Positions 50,353 through 59,184 of a stretch of 64,000 nt of DNA are shown piece by piece. This DNA comes from Thermoanaerobaculia bacterium (lineage in GTDB: Bacteria; Acidobacteriota; Thermoanaerobaculia; Multivoradales; JAHEKO01), in assembly GCA_945787635.1 (NCBI GenBank), contig CALZIK010000021.1:1-64000 (forward strand), read 5' to 3'. Positions within the stretch are counted from its first letter, which is position 1. Every line of letters starts with the position of its first letter. Below the pieces are notes generated by a model. The model worked only from the letters and a program-made list of their open reading frames with translations. It did not search any database and was not told the DNA's origin. Made by a program: the position numbers and the translations under genes.

Positions 50353-51519
50353 ATGCCGGTGAGCCGGCTCGCCGGAATGGCGGGCATCGGCGTCGACCGA
50401 ATGGGGTCGCTCGCCGATCAGTCCGAGGACGCCGGCCTTCTCCGGCTCGAGAATCTCGACACCGACCTGCGCCCCCCGGAAGGGGTGGTGGAAGCCACCC
50501 GTGAGGCTGCGGCCGAGGATGACGCCAACAGCTATCTGCCGTTTCCGGGCTTCGACGCGCTGCGCGCGGCCGCCGCCGAGCGGGTGTCTCGATCCTCGGG
50601 TGTCGCCTATGAGTGGCGGCGGACCACGCTGATCTCGGCCGGCGGCCTCAACGGCATCTTGAACGTACTGCTGGCGACGCTCGAGCCGGGTGACGAGGTC
50701 GTCCTGCCGGATCCGATCTACATCGGCCTGGTCAACCGCGTTCGGCTCGCGGGCGGGGTGCCGCGGTTTGCTCGCTGCGAAGTGCGCGACGGCGTCTGGA
50801 CCCTGGATCGCTCCAGCCTTCACGATGCGGTCTCCGAGCGAACCCGGGCGTTTCTGATGATGAGTCCGGCGATGCCTTCGGGCGCGGTGCTTTCGCGGGA
50901 GGACTGGGCTGTGGTCTGTCAGGCGTGCCGGCGCGCCGACGCATGGATGATCTACGACAGCGCCATGGAGCGGATCCTCTTCGACGATCCGACACCGGTT
51001 CATCCAGCTTCCTTCGAGGCCATGGCCGAGCGGACGATCACGGTCGGGTCGGTGTCGAAGGAGTACCGGATGATCGGCTGGCGGGTGGGCTGGATCGTCG
51101 CCCCACCGAGGCTCATCGACGACATCGGGTTGGTCTCGATCTCGAATGTCGTCTGCAACGTGGGCATCGCGCAGGCGGCGGCGAGGGTAGCGCTCGGCGC
51201 CCCGGAAGAAGATCTCGCCGGCGCGACCGCCGAGTGGCGGCGCCGGCGGGACGTCGTCCTCGACGAGTTGGCCGGCTACCCGGTGGTCAAGCCCCAGGGG
51301 GGCTGGTCGCTTCTGGTCGATGTCGCCGCGCTGGGTTTGACCGGCTCCCAAGCCTCCCAGCGGCTTCTCGAGCGGGCGCGGGTCGCGGCCACGCCGATGG
51401 ACGGTTGGGGCTCCGAGCGGAGCGCGGGTTTCCTGCGCCTGGTCTTTTCGAACGAGCCCGTGGAGCGGCTTCGCGGTCTGGGCGATCGGTTCGACGCGGC
51501 CTTCGCGGAGCGTCGCTAG
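50353..51519 (+). CDS. Fold-type I PLP-dependent aminotransferase
   Basis: 388 residues. Features: DANSYLPFPGFDALRAAAAERV, the PLP-phosphate region and SAGGLNGILNVLLATLEPGDEVVLPDPIYIG, and the Schiff-base lysine in SVSKEYRMIGWRVGW (Lys236). The C-terminal arginine binding the alpha-carboxylate is in SAGFLRLVFSNEP. It resembles class I/II aminotransferases such as aspartate/aromatic types; the amino donor cannot be fixed. It is probably co-transcribed with the cupin gene and ends 80 nt before the decarboxylase. Confidence 0.9.
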   Translation: MPVSRLAGMAGIGVDRMGSLADQSEDAGLLRLENLDTDLRPPEGVVEATREAAAEDDANSYLPFPGFDALRAAAAERVSRSSGVAYEWRRTTLISAGGLNGILNVLLATLEPGDEVVLPDPIYIGLVNRVRLAGGVPRFARCEVRDGVWTLDRSSLHDAVSERTRAFLMMSPAMPSGAVLSREDWAVVCQACRRADAWMIYDSAMERILFDDPTPVHPASFEAMAERTITVGSVSKEYRMIGWRVGWIVAPPRLIDDIGLVSISNVVCNVGIAQAAARVALGAPEEDLAGATAEWRRRRDVVLDELAGYPVVKPQGGWSLLVDVAALGLTGSQASQRLLERARVAATPMDGWGSERSAGFLRLVFSNEPVERLRGLGDRFDAAFAERR

Positions 51520-51587
51520 AGTCAAACGGGCGCGGGCCGCACCTCGCGATCCTCGGCGCGGCTGTCGTCCGCCGAGGTTCGGCCCGA

Positions 51588-51593
51588 TAGGAT
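51588..51593 (+). promoter_or_regulatory. -10 element at a leaderless GTG start (decarboxylase)
   Basis: TAGGAT (51588-51593) ends 6 nt before GTG 51600. No Shine-Dalgarno sequence. Confidence 0.4.
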
Positions 51594-51599
51594 CGGCCC

Positions 51600-53078
51600 G
51601 TGCCGGACAACATGCGAGCGTTGGAGCCCTCCCCCGAGACGATGCGGGAGATGGCGCGTTTGGCGGCGGAGAGGGTCGTCGAGCACATCAGGTCGTTACC
51701 CGAGCAGCCTTCGCTCGACATCGACGGTGCCCATACGCTCGCCCGCTCGGCGGTCGAAGACCCTCCGGAGAGCGGCGCCGCGTTCGAAGATCTGCTCGAT
51801 CTTGTCTTCGATCGGCTGACGCCGACCAGTTTCACCAACCCCGGCCCCGGCTTCATGGCCTACATCCCGGGTGGCGGCCTCTACGAATCGGCGATCGCCG
51901 ACTTCATCGCCAACGGCATCAACCGCTATGTCACCGTCTGGACCGCGGCGCCGGGCCTCGTGCAGCTCGAAGTCAACGTCGTCCGGTGGTTTTGCCGGAT
52001 GGTCGGGTACCCGGCGGCGGCGAGCGGCTTCTTGTCGTCCGGAGGATCGCTCTCGAACTTCAGCGCTCTGTTCACGGCCCGGAGAGAGCGGCTGCCGGAG
52101 AACTTTCTCAACGGCGCGATCTATGCCTCGGATCAGGTCCACCACTCGGTCACGCGGGCCGCGGCTCTCGCCGGCTTTCCCGAGTCGGCGGTTCGCACCG
52201 TGCCGGTCGATGGCCGTTTTCGGATCCGCATCGACAAACTCGAGCGGCGGATCCGCGACGATCGCCAGGCCGGGTCCGAGCCGTTTCTCCTCGTCGGTAG
52301 CGCCGGCACCACCAACACCGGGGCGATCGACGACCTCGACGCGCTGGCCGACGTCGCCCAGCGAGAGAACCTCTGGCTCCACCTGGATGGCGCCTACGGA
52401 GGCTTCTTCGCTCTCACCGAGCGCGGCCGCGAGCGGATGTCCGGGATCGAGCGCGCCGACTCGATCACCCTAGATCCTCACAAGGGCCTGTTTCTGCCCT
52501 ACGGAACCGGCTGCCTTCTGGTCCGTGACGGAACGGCGCTCAAGCGGGCGCACACCGTGCGGGCCGACTACATGCCGCCGATGCAGAACTCCGACGAGCT
52601 GGTGGATTTCTGCGAGATCTCCCCGGAGCTTTCTCGAGACTTTCGCGGCCTCCGGGTCTGGCTGCCGATCAAGATCCACGGGCTCGCCGCCTTCCGGCGG
52701 CTGCTCGACGAAAAGCTCGATCTGGCCGAGTGGGCTCACGAGCGGCTGCGCGAGATCCCGGGAATCGAGATCGTCGCCGCCCCGCAGCTCTCGTTGGTCG
52801 CCTTCCGTCTGGCGCCTGCAGGGTTCGGGCTCGAGGAGGCTAATCGAATCAACCGCGATCTTCTGGCTCGGATCAACGGTAGGAAACGGGTCTTCCTGAC
52901 CGAGACCGTGCTCGACGGGCGCTTCGTTCTGCGCATCTGCGTGCTCAACTTCCGGACCCATCTCGACCGGATGGAGATGTGCCTCGAGGACATCCGCGTC
53001 TCTGCGGCGGAGGCGGTGGATGCTGGTGGGCCGAAAGAGCACGAGCTCGAGTCGCGGTCGGCCTCGGAGCCGGCGTGA
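51600..53078 (+). CDS. Group II PLP-dependent decarboxylase (aromatic amino acid/tyrosine-like)
   Basis: 492 residues from GTG 51600 (ATG 51612 is an alternative). The family pattern is complete: GFLSSGGSLSNFSALFTARRERLP, VHHSVTRAAALAGFP, GTTNTGAIDDLDALADVA, LHLDGAYGGFFALTERGRERM and the cofactor lysine in TLDPHKGLFLPYGTG (Lys295). It converts an amino acid to an amine and CO2; substrates in this group include aromatic L-amino acids, tyrosine and diaminobutyrate. Its product could feed the phosphorylating/phospho-lyase fusion downstream (inference). Confidence 0.9.
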   Translation: MPDNMRALEPSPETMREMARLAAERVVEHIRSLPEQPSLDIDGAHTLARSAVEDPPESGAAFEDLLDLVFDRLTPTSFTNPGPGFMAYIPGGGLYESAIADFIANGINRYVTVWTAAPGLVQLEVNVVRWFCRMVGYPAAASGFLSSGGSLSNFSALFTARRERLPENFLNGAIYASDQVHHSVTRAAALAGFPESAVRTVPVDGRFRIRIDKLERRIRDDRQAGSEPFLLVGSAGTTNTGAIDDLDALADVAQRENLWLHLDGAYGGFFALTERGRERMSGIERADSITLDPHKGLFLPYGTGCLLVRDGTALKRAHTVRADYMPPMQNSDELVDFCEISPELSRDFRGLRVWLPIKIHGLAAFRRLLDEKLDLAEWAHERLREIPGIEIVAAPQLSLVAFRLAPAGFGLEEANRINRDLLARINGRKRVFLTETVLDGRFVLRICVLNFRTHLDRMEMCLEDIRVSAAEAVDAGGPKEHELESRSASEPA

Positions 53079-53545
53079 AGGTCGATTTCTCGGATCGGGA
53101 CCTCGAGACGCTGCGTCGGCTGAATCGGCTGCGTTCCGGGGGACCGTCGCCAGAGCTCGTTGCGCTCGGGCGGAAACTCGATTCGAAGTACGAAGCGAGC
53201 ACCCGGCTCGCGGTATACGGCTCACTGGCGCCGGGCCGGTCGAACCACGGTGAGCTCGCGGGTCTCGCGGGGGAGTGGATCGCGAACCTCGCCGTGCGCG
53301 GCGAGCTCAAGGAGCAAGGCTGGGGCATCCATCTCGGCTTTCCCGCCCTGCGATGGTCACCGGACGGTGCGCTGGTGCCCGCGCAGCTTTTTGTTTCCGC
53401 CGACTTGCCCGGGCACTGGCCCCGGCTCGACCGATTCGAGGGACCGGACTACCAGCGGATCCTGGTGCCGATGCTCGACCATGACGGTGACGTCGCCGCG
53501 GTCGCCAACCTCTATCAAACCGTCGATCGGTCCATGAACGGGTAG
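53075..53545 (+). CDS. Gamma-glutamylcyclotransferase/AIG2-like protein
   Basis: 156 residues; the GTG start overlaps the decarboxylase stop as GTGA. The AIG2-like signature is LAVYGSLAPGRSNHGELAGLAGEW (Tyr48-Gly-Ser-Leu), with the later RFEGPDYQRILVPM supplying the usual acidic site near GPDYQR. Members cyclise gamma-glutamyl-amines or are ChaC-like. Next to a decarboxylase making amines, cyclisation of a gamma-glutamyl-amine conjugate is conceivable, but this is inference. Confidence 0.85.
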   Translation: MKVDFSDRDLETLRRLNRLRSGGPSPELVALGRKLDSKYEASTRLAVYGSLAPGRSNHGELAGLAGEWIANLAVRGELKEQGWGIHLGFPALRWSPDGALVPAQLFVSADLPGHWPRLDRFEGPDYQRILVPMLDHDGDVAAVANLYQTVDRSMNG

Positions 53546-53551
53546 GGGCTC

Positions 53552-54088
53552 GTGGACGGATCAATTCGTATTCGCGCAGGCTCGATCGGCGACGCCGAGG
53601 CGCTCGCTGAGCTCGCGGCAGTGACGTTTCGGGAGACCTTCGAGGACGCCAACACCCCGGCCGATCTGGAGGCGTACCTGGCCTCGGCCTTTTCCGAGGC
53701 CAAGCTCCGCGCGGAGCTCGAGGACTCGGAGACCACGTTCCTGCTGGCTCTGCCGGAGGCCGGCCGGAGCCCGATCGGGTACGCGAAGCTTCGCGCAAAT
53801 ACGAGACACCGGGCCGTTGCGGGCGCCAGCCCGATCGAGCTCGAGAGACTCTACGTACGCCGGGACGTTCTCGGGCTGGGAGTCGGGGCCGCTCTCCTGA
53901 GCGCCTGCTTCGAAGAGGCGCTTCGGGTGGGACATGACACCGTCTGGCTCGGAGTCTGGGAGCACAATCCGCGGGCGATCGAGTTCTATCGTCGTTGGGG
54001 ATTTCGAGAGGTCGGATCGCACACCTTCCTGCTCGGTTCCGACGAGCAGAACGACCTGATCATGGCGCGAGCGGTGGAGGAGCCTTGA
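53552..54088 (+). CDS. GNAT N-acetyltransferase
   Basis: 178 residues from GTG 53552, six nt after the upstream stop. GNAT core: IRIRAGSIGDAEALAELAAVTFRETFEDAN, ELERLYVRRDVLGLGVGAALLSACFEEA (acetyl-CoA site) and VWLGVWEHNPRAIEFYRRWGFREVG. This resembles the spermidine/amine-acetylating subfamily with a TFRETF motif, as in PaiA-like proteins, so acetylation of a small amine is plausible. Part of the amine-related run. Confidence 0.88.
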   Translation: MDGSIRIRAGSIGDAEALAELAAVTFRETFEDANTPADLEAYLASAFSEAKLRAELEDSETTFLLALPEAGRSPIGYAKLRANTRHRAVAGASPIELERLYVRRDVLGLGVGAALLSACFEEALRVGHDTVWLGVWEHNPRAIEFYRRWGFREVGSHTFLLGSDEQNDLIMARAVEEP

Positions 54089-54116
54089 GTAGGGTCACGA
54101 GGCTGGACACGTCCCG

Positions 54117-56429
54117 ATGAAGAGAATCGACTCCGACGACAGCCGGCTCGCGGAGCTGCTCGAGCGGGAGTACGGCATCAGGGGATCACTCGCCAGGCTC
54201 GCGGGCGAGAACGACAACTTTCTGGTGACGGATCCGGACGGCTCGCGCTACGTCCTCAAGCTCAACGGCGATCAGCAGTCGAGCAGGTCTCTGGCGCTCG
54301 AGCACCTGGCGGTCGAGACCCTGGCGGTGGCGGACCTCGGGCTCGAGCTGCCGCGGCTCGTGCCGACCCGCAAGGGCTCGATCGAGGCCGCGCACGGCTC
54401 CGGAGATGGAGGGCTCCGCGGGCGGCTGCTGCGCTTCGTCTCGGGGAAGCCCTGGTGCGAGAGCCCGCCGGCGTCGAGCCGGCTGCGCCGGAATCTCGGC
54501 CGGACCCTGGCCTCGATTACAAGCGCCCTGGCGGCGGCCCAGCCTGGAGACTGGCGCCGAACGCATCGCTGGGACCTGACCAGGGCGTCGTTTCACCGCC
54601 GGAGCATCGGCCTGGTCGATCGCCCGGAGCGGCGTCGAGCTCTAGACGGGGCTTTTCTCGAGTTCGTCTCGTCGGGACTTCCGGCGCTCGCCGAGATGCC
54701 CGGCGTGCTCATTCACGGAGACCTCAACGACGAGAATCTGCTGGTCGAAGGCGATCGCGTGGTGGGTCTCTTGGACTTCGGCGACTGCCTGGTGAATCCG
54801 CCGGTCTGCGAGCTCGCCATCGCGCTCACCTACGCGCTCCTCGACGCATCCGATCCGCTGGCCGCGGGAGCCGAGATCGTCGCCGCCTATCACTCGGTGC
54901 GGCCGCTCGTGGCCCGTGAGCTGGAAGTCTTGTATCCGCTGATCTGTGGCCGCCTCGCGGCGTCGCTTGCGATCGCGGCCGAACGGCGCCGGATCGACTC
55001 GACCCGAGTGGATTGGTTCGTGACCGAAGACCGCGCCTGGAGCGCGCTCGAACGCTGGCTCGAGATCGACCCGATGACCGCGGTGGACCGCCTGGCGGCG
55101 GAAACCGGGGTTTCGGTGTTCACCGATCGGACGGCGTCTCGCGAGCGGGTGCTGGCCGGCCGGCGACGACGCATCTCCGGCGCGCTGTCGTTGACCTACA
55201 GCGAGCCGATCAAGCTCGCGCGCGGCAGGCGGCAGTTTCTTTTCGACGAGCGTGAGCGGCCGTACCTCGACATCTACAACAACGTTCTCCACGTCGGGCA
55301 CTGCCATCCGAGGGTCGTGGAGGCCGGAGCCCGGCAGATGCGGCGCCTCAACACCAACACGCGCTACCTCTACGACGAGATCGTCGCCTACGCCGATCGC
55401 TTGTGCGCGAAGCTTCCCGAGCCTCTGGCGGTGTGCTTCTTCGTCAACTCGGGATCCGAGGCCAACGAGCTAGCGCTGCGGTTGGCCCGTGCGCACACCG
55501 GCGCGAGAGACATGCTGGTCGTGGACGGCGCGTATCACGGCCACACCAACACCATGATCGAGATCAGTCCGTACAAGTTCATGGGCAAAGGGGGAAGCGG
55601 CCGGGCCGAGGACTGGGTCCACGTGGTGCCGATCGCCGACGGCTATCGCGGTCGATTCAAGGGGCAGGGCCGTGAGACCGGCCTTGCTTACGCCGGCGAG
55701 GTCGAAGAGGTCCTCTCGTCCTGCGATCGCCCGCTCGCGGGCTTCATCACCGAATCGTTGCTTTCCTGCGCCGGTCAGGTGGTACCGCCGGCGGGCTACC
55801 TCGAGGCGGCCTTCGAGCATGTAAGAAACGCCGGGGGCGTTTGCATCGCCGACGAGGTCCAGGTCGGCTTCGGACGGGTCGGAAGCCACTTCTGGGGTTT
55901 CGAGCTCTCGAACGTCGTTCCGGACATCGTGGTCATGGGCAAGCCGATCGGCAACGGCCACCCGTTGGGAGCAGTGGTGACCTCTCCGGAGATCGCACGG
56001 TCCTTCGAGGATGCCGGCATGGAGTTCTTTACAACCTGCGGCGGCAATCCGATTTCGTGCGCGATCGGCATGGCGGTGCTGGACGTGATCGAGGAGGAAG
56101 GCCTGCAACACAACGCGCTCGAGGTCGGGACCTATCTCAGAGATTCGCTCCGCGATCTCCGCGGCCGGCATCCCTTGATCGGCGAAGTTCGCGGAGCGGG
56201 GCTTTTCATCGGCCTCGAGCTGGTGCGCGATCGCGAAACGCTCGAGCCCGCCGCCGAGGAGACCGCGAGCCTGGTCGAAGGCTTGCGTCAGCGCCGGATC
56301 TTGACCGGCATCGACGGTCCGTTGCATAACGTCGTCAAGATCAAGGGGCCAATGGTGATCGATAGGGACGACGCCGATATGGTGGTGCGGGAGGTCGATG
56401 AAGTGTTGACCGGGATCGCCGCCGAGTGA
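54117..56429 (+). CDS. Kinase-phospho-lyase fusion (APH-type kinase + class-III aminotransferase)
   Basis: 770 residues. The N-terminal ~330 residues form an aminoglycoside-phosphotransferase-type kinase: catalytic HGDLNDEN (200-207) and LDFGD about ten residues later. The C-terminal ~430 residues are a class-III aminotransferase: [54 protein letters not shown] and cofactor lysine K609 in [15 protein letters not shown]. This is the domain pairing known from hydroxylysine kinase with the AGXT2L-type ammoniophospho-lyases (hydroxylysine-phosphate or ethanolamine-phosphate lyases). One chain could therefore phosphorylate an amino alcohol or hydroxy-amino acid and then eliminate ammonia and phosphate. 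The substrate is not determined. Confidence 0.9.
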   Translation: MKRIDSDDSRLAELLEREYGIRGSLARLAGENDNFLVTDPDGSRYVLKLNGDQQSSRSLALEHLAVETLAVADLGLELPRLVPTRKGSIEAAHGSGDGGLRGRLLRFVSGKPWCESPPASSRLRRNLGRTLASITSALAAAQPGDWRRTHRWDLTRASFHRRSIGLVDRPERRRALDGAFLEFVSSGLPALAEMPGVLIHGDLNDENLLVEGDRVVGLLDFGDCLVNPPVCELAIALTYALLDASDPLAAGAEIVAAYHSVRPLVARELEVLYPLICGRLAASLAIAAERRRIDSTRVDWFVTEDRAWSALERWLEIDPMTAVDRLAAETGVSVFTDRTASRERVLAGRRRRISGALSLTYSEPIKLARGRRQFLFDERERPYLDIYNNVLHVGHCHPRVVEAGARQMRRLNTNTRYLYDEIVAYADRLCAKLPEPLAVCFFVNSGSEANELALRLARAHTGARDMLVVDGAYHGHTNTMIEISPYKFMGKGGSGRAEDWVHVVPIADGYRGRFKGQGRETGLAYAGEVEEVLSSCDRPLAGFITESLLSCAGQVVPPAGYLEAAFEHVRNAGGVCIADEVQVGFGRVGSHFWGFELSNVVPDIVVMGKPIGNGHPLGAVVTSPEIARSFEDAGMEFFTTCGGNPISCAIGMAVLDVIEEEGLQHNALEVGTYLRDSLRDLRGRHPLIGEVRGAGLFIGLELVRDRETLEPAAEETASLVEGLRQRRILTGIDGPLHNVVKIKGPMVIDRDDADMVVREVDEVLTGIAAE

Positions 56430-56980
56430 TTCGGGACGGCCAGGCGGTGGTCGGGGGCTTCATCACGAGCGGTCAGGTGCACGGAGTCCCTCTCGAGCCC
56501 GGCGTGCTCCTCGAGCTTGCGGCGACGCCTTCGAAGTTCGAGCGAAACGACTTCGAGCCCGGACACTTCACCGCCAGCGCGGTTCTCGCCGATCGCGCGA
56601 CGCGCCGCCTGCTCTTGATCTTCCACCCCAAGCTCGACAGGTGGCTCCAGCCGGGCGGCCATTTCGACCCGACGGATACCTCGGTCGTCGCCGCCGCGGC
56701 TCGAGAAGTCGGCGAGGAAACCGGGGTGCTCGTGGACCCACTCGCGGCGGTTCCGATGGCCTTGGAAACTCACCGGATTCCGGCCTGGGGCGAGGAACCC
56801 TCGCATCTTCACCTGGATCTGAGGTTCCTGTTCGAAGTGCCCGAGCGTGAGCAGCGACTCACGGCCGAGTTGGAGACCCGTTGGTTTGCTTTCGACTCGC
56901 CGGAGGCTCGGGGCGCGCTGGGATCGACTCTGCCGAGAGTCGGCGAGATCCTGGCCGCGAGGCGCGAGCGCATCGAATGA
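56426..56980 (+). CDS. Nudix hydrolase
   Basis: 184 residues; its GTG start overlaps the fusion-gene stop as GTGA. The Nudix box is GGHFDPTDTSVVAAAAREVGEETGV (from Gly77), with the REVGEE metal site intact, in front of the HLHLDLRFLFEV strands. It hydrolyses a nucleoside-diphosphate-linked compound; which one is not predictable. Translational coupling to the fusion suggests a linked, perhaps house-cleaning, role. Confidence 0.9.
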   Translation: MIRDGQAVVGGFITSGQVHGVPLEPGVLLELAATPSKFERNDFEPGHFTASAVLADRATRRLLLIFHPKLDRWLQPGGHFDPTDTSVVAAAAREVGEETGVLVDPLAAVPMALETHRIPAWGEEPSHLHLDLRFLFEVPEREQRLTAELETRWFAFDSPEARGALGSTLPRVGEILAARRERIE

Positions 56981-56985
56981 TGGCC

Positions 56986-56991
56986 TAGAAT
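56986..56991 (+). promoter_or_regulatory. -10 element of the acid phosphatase gene
   Basis: TAGAAT (56986-56991), 34 nt before ATG 57026, with GGAGG at 57016-57020 in the leader. Confidence 0.35.
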
Positions 56992-57025
56992 GTCGAATCT
57001 TTCGGATTCACGAATGGAGGCCGCG

Positions 57026-57778
57026 ATGCAACCGACAGATCGAATGCACCCCAGGATCGCACTGACCCTTGCAGTTCTCCTCGCCTCCATCGGCGGCTGC
57101 TCATCGACCGCCACCGCGCCGCGCCCCGACGCGGAGCCCGACGCTCTGCCGTTGCATATCCACTGGGTGCGCAACTCGGCCGAGTACCGGGCGGTCTACG
57201 AACAGACCTTTCGTCTCGCCGGCGAGGTGCTCGAAGCGCGGATTGGGGATCGGGAGCCCGGAAGCTGGGCGGTGGCGATCGACGCGGATGAGACCCTGAT
57301 CAGCAACTCGCAGCAGAGCAAGGAGCAGGCGCTTGGTGGCGGCGGCTCGTTCGAGGAGCGGTGGGACGAATGGGTGCGGCGGCGGGATGCTCCGGCTCTA
57401 CCGGGCGCCGCGGCCTTCCTCGAGCGCGTGCGCAGCCTGGGCGGGCGGATCGCGGTGGTCACCAATCGCCGCGAGCATCACTGCGCTCCGACCGAGGACA
57501 ATCTGCGCTCTCTCGAGCTGCCTTTTGACGTCATCCTCTGCCGGGGTGACACGGGAGACAAGAGGCCACGTTGGAAGAGCGTCCAGGACGGGACAGCCCG
57601 TGAAGACCTGCCTCCGCTCGATATCGTGATGTGGGTCGGCGACAACATTCACGACTTTCCCGATCTCGATCAGGAGCTTCGGTTCGCGTCGGATGAGTCG
57701 TTCGCGGAGTTCGGCGATCGCTTCTTCATCCTGCCGAATCCCCTGTACGGCTCGTGGGAGGGCAATCCTCGCGACTAG
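57026..57778 (+). CDS. HAD-type acid phosphatase lipoprotein (e(P4)/class C-like)
   Basis: 250 residues from ATG 57026, five nt after GGAGG; earlier in-frame ATGs (56990, 57014) lack this. A lipoprotein signal (TLAVLLASIGGC) is followed by HWVRNSAEYRAVYEQTFRLAGEVLEARI and the HAD motif I IDADETLIS. Later HAD features are AVVTNRREHHCAPTEDNL (motif II) and WVGDNIHDFPDL (motif IV). This matches the outer-membrane acid phosphatase/5'-nucleotidase e(P4) class of bacterial class C phosphatases. Substrates are nucleotides or other phosphomonoesters. Confidence 0.9.
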   Translation: MQPTDRMHPRIALTLAVLLASIGGCSSTATAPRPDAEPDALPLHIHWVRNSAEYRAVYEQTFRLAGEVLEARIGDREPGSWAVAIDADETLISNSQQSKEQALGGGGSFEERWDEWVRRRDAPALPGAAAFLERVRSLGGRIAVVTNRREHHCAPTEDNLRSLELPFDVILCRGDTGDKRPRWKSVQDGTAREDLPPLDIVMWVGDNIHDFPDLDQELRFASDESFAEFGDRFFILPNPLYGSWEGNPRD

Positions 57779-57798
57779 AGACGCAACAGTTCCGTAAC

Positions 57799-57826
57799 TT
57801 GATTTGCAGTCTTGGGGCTGTAGAAT
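57799..57826 (+). promoter_or_regulatory. Promoter of the 1-Cys peroxiredoxin gene
   Basis: TTGATT (57799-57804), 16-nt spacer, TAGAAT (57821-57826; 5/6 to TATAAT). A start near 57833 leaves a ~28-nt leader with GGGAGG a few nt before ATG 57861. Confidence 0.55.
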
Positions 57827-57860
57827 CCGGGCCACCAAAAACCACGACCGGGAGGATGTC

Positions 57861-58520
57861 ATGACGCTGCGAATCAACGACACTGCGCCGAATTTCACCG
57901 CCGAGACGACGGAAGGCTCGATCGAGTTCCACGACTGGATCGGTGACGGCTGGGCGGTTCTGTTTTCCCATCCGAAGGACTTCACCCCGGTTTGCACGAC
58001 CGAGTTGGGAACCGTGGCCGGTCTCAAGCCTGAATTCGAAAAGCGAAACTGCAAGGTGCTGGGAATCAGCGTCGACGGCGTGAACGATCACATGCGGTGG
58101 TCGAAAGACATCGAAGTTTCACAGGGCCACGCCCTAAACTACCCGCTGATCGGTGATCCCGAGCTCGAGGTGGTCAAGCTGTACGACATGCTGCCCGCCG
58201 ATGCCGGTGAGACCTGCGAGGGGCGGACACCGGTCGACAACGCGACGGCCCGGTCGGTCTTCATCATTGGCCCGGACAAGAAGATCAAGGCGACTCTCAC
58301 CTATCCGATGAGCACCGGCCGCAACTTCGCTGAGATCCTGCGGCTGCTCGATTCCTGCCAGCTCACAGCCACGCGACAGGTGGCTACGCCCGCCAACTGG
58401 GAGCAGGGGGACAACGTCATCATTCTCCCGGCGGTGTCGGACGAAGAAGCGAAGAAGCGGTATCCGGACGGTTGGGAGCAGCCGCTGCCGTACATCCGGG
58501 TCGTCCCGCAGCCGGACTGA
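57861..58520 (+). CDS. 1-Cys peroxiredoxin (Prx6-type)
   Basis: 219 residues from ATG 57861. The peroxidatic site is SHPKDFTPVCTTE with Cys45 (PVCTTE), in the longer Prx6/1-Cys context: the C-terminal extension ANWEQGDNVIILPAVSDEEAKKRYPDGWEQPLPYIRVV is typical of this subfamily. It reduces peroxides in the cytoplasm. Its promoter is one of the best-formed in the window, and it is the only obvious oxidative-stress gene near this run besides the distant DyP/selenoprotein pair. Confidence 0.95.
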   Translation: MTLRINDTAPNFTAETTEGSIEFHDWIGDGWAVLFSHPKDFTPVCTTELGTVAGLKPEFEKRNCKVLGISVDGVNDHMRWSKDIEVSQGHALNYPLIGDPELEVVKLYDMLPADAGETCEGRTPVDNATARSVFIIGPDKKIKATLTYPMSTGRNFAEILRLLDSCQLTATRQVATPANWEQGDNVIILPAVSDEEAKKRYPDGWEQPLPYIRVVPQPD

Positions 58521-58553
58521 GGTCGTCTCACGGTGGCGGTCGCACAAGCCCGG

Positions 58554-58571
58554 CCCCGCTGTGGAGCGGGG
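58554..58571 (+). terminator. Stem-loop after the peroxiredoxin gene
   Basis: CCCCGCT (58554-58560) and AGCGGGG (58565-58571) form a perfect 7-bp stem with a GTGG loop, 33 nt after the stop. No T-run follows, so termination is likely partial or factor-dependent. Confidence 0.4.
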
Positions 58572-58596
58572 AACAGGCGGCGGGCGAATGTTCTGC

Positions 58597-58602
58597 TAGA
58601 AA
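58597..58602 (+). promoter_or_regulatory. Extended -10 at a leaderless start (DinB gene)
   Basis: TGC-TAGAAA (hexamer 58597-58602) ends 8 nt before ATG 58611. Confidence 0.35.
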
Positions 58603-58610
58603 CGACGGGC

Positions 58611-59168
58611 ATGCGCGAGTTTTCCCTAGCGCCGTCCGGCCGCCCCGAGGCCGGTGAGTTCGCTCCGTACGCCGAGGCCGACATCGGCAGCGTCGCCGGC
58701 GACGACGCGGTCGTCGCGCTGGCGTCCCAGTTCGAGGCGGTCTCGGGCACTTTCGGCGAGCTCAGGGAGAACCAGGTCGCAGGTCTCACCTACGCTCAGG
58801 GGAAATGGACGGTCAAGGAGATCCTGGGCCATCTCGCGGATGACGAGCGCATCTTCGCGTACCGCGCCCTGTGCATCGCTCGCGGAGACGAGCGCCCCCT
58901 GCCGGGCTTCGACGAGAACGCCTACCTGCGCGGGGCCGGTTTCGAATCGCGCCGCCTCACCGATCTGATCGCGGAGTATCGGGCGGTTCGGCGAGCCTCG
59001 ATTGCCCTGTTTTCGGGCCTCTCCGAGGCGACTTGGCTGCGCCGCGGCGTGGTTTCAGGATACCCGGTCTCGGTGCGAGGGTTGGCGTTTCACATCGCGG
59101 GCCACGAGCTGCATCATCTTCGGCTTCTCAAGCAACGCTACTTTCCGCTGCTGAACAGAGCTGGGTGA
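58611..59168 (+). CDS. DinB-like four-helix metal protein
   Basis: 185 residues from ATG 58611. The DinB/YfiT pattern is visible: a helix with the first His (GKWTVKEILGHLADDERIFAYRAL), a long loop with FDENAYLRGAGFE, and the third-helix HIAGHELHHLRLLKQR with two more metal-ligand His. DinB proteins bind zinc or nickel and often catalyse thiol-dependent (bacillithiol/mycothiol) reactions. It is probably cytoplasmic. It is followed 16 nt later by a GNAT gene. Confidence 0.88.
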   Translation: MREFSLAPSGRPEAGEFAPYAEADIGSVAGDDAVVALASQFEAVSGTFGELRENQVAGLTYAQGKWTVKEILGHLADDERIFAYRALCIARGDERPLPGFDENAYLRGAGFESRRLTDLIAEYRAVRRASIALFSGLSEATWLRRGVVSGYPVSVRGLAFHIAGHELHHLRLLKQRYFPLLNRAG

Positions 59169-59184
59169 CGCGGGCGCGGAGTCG

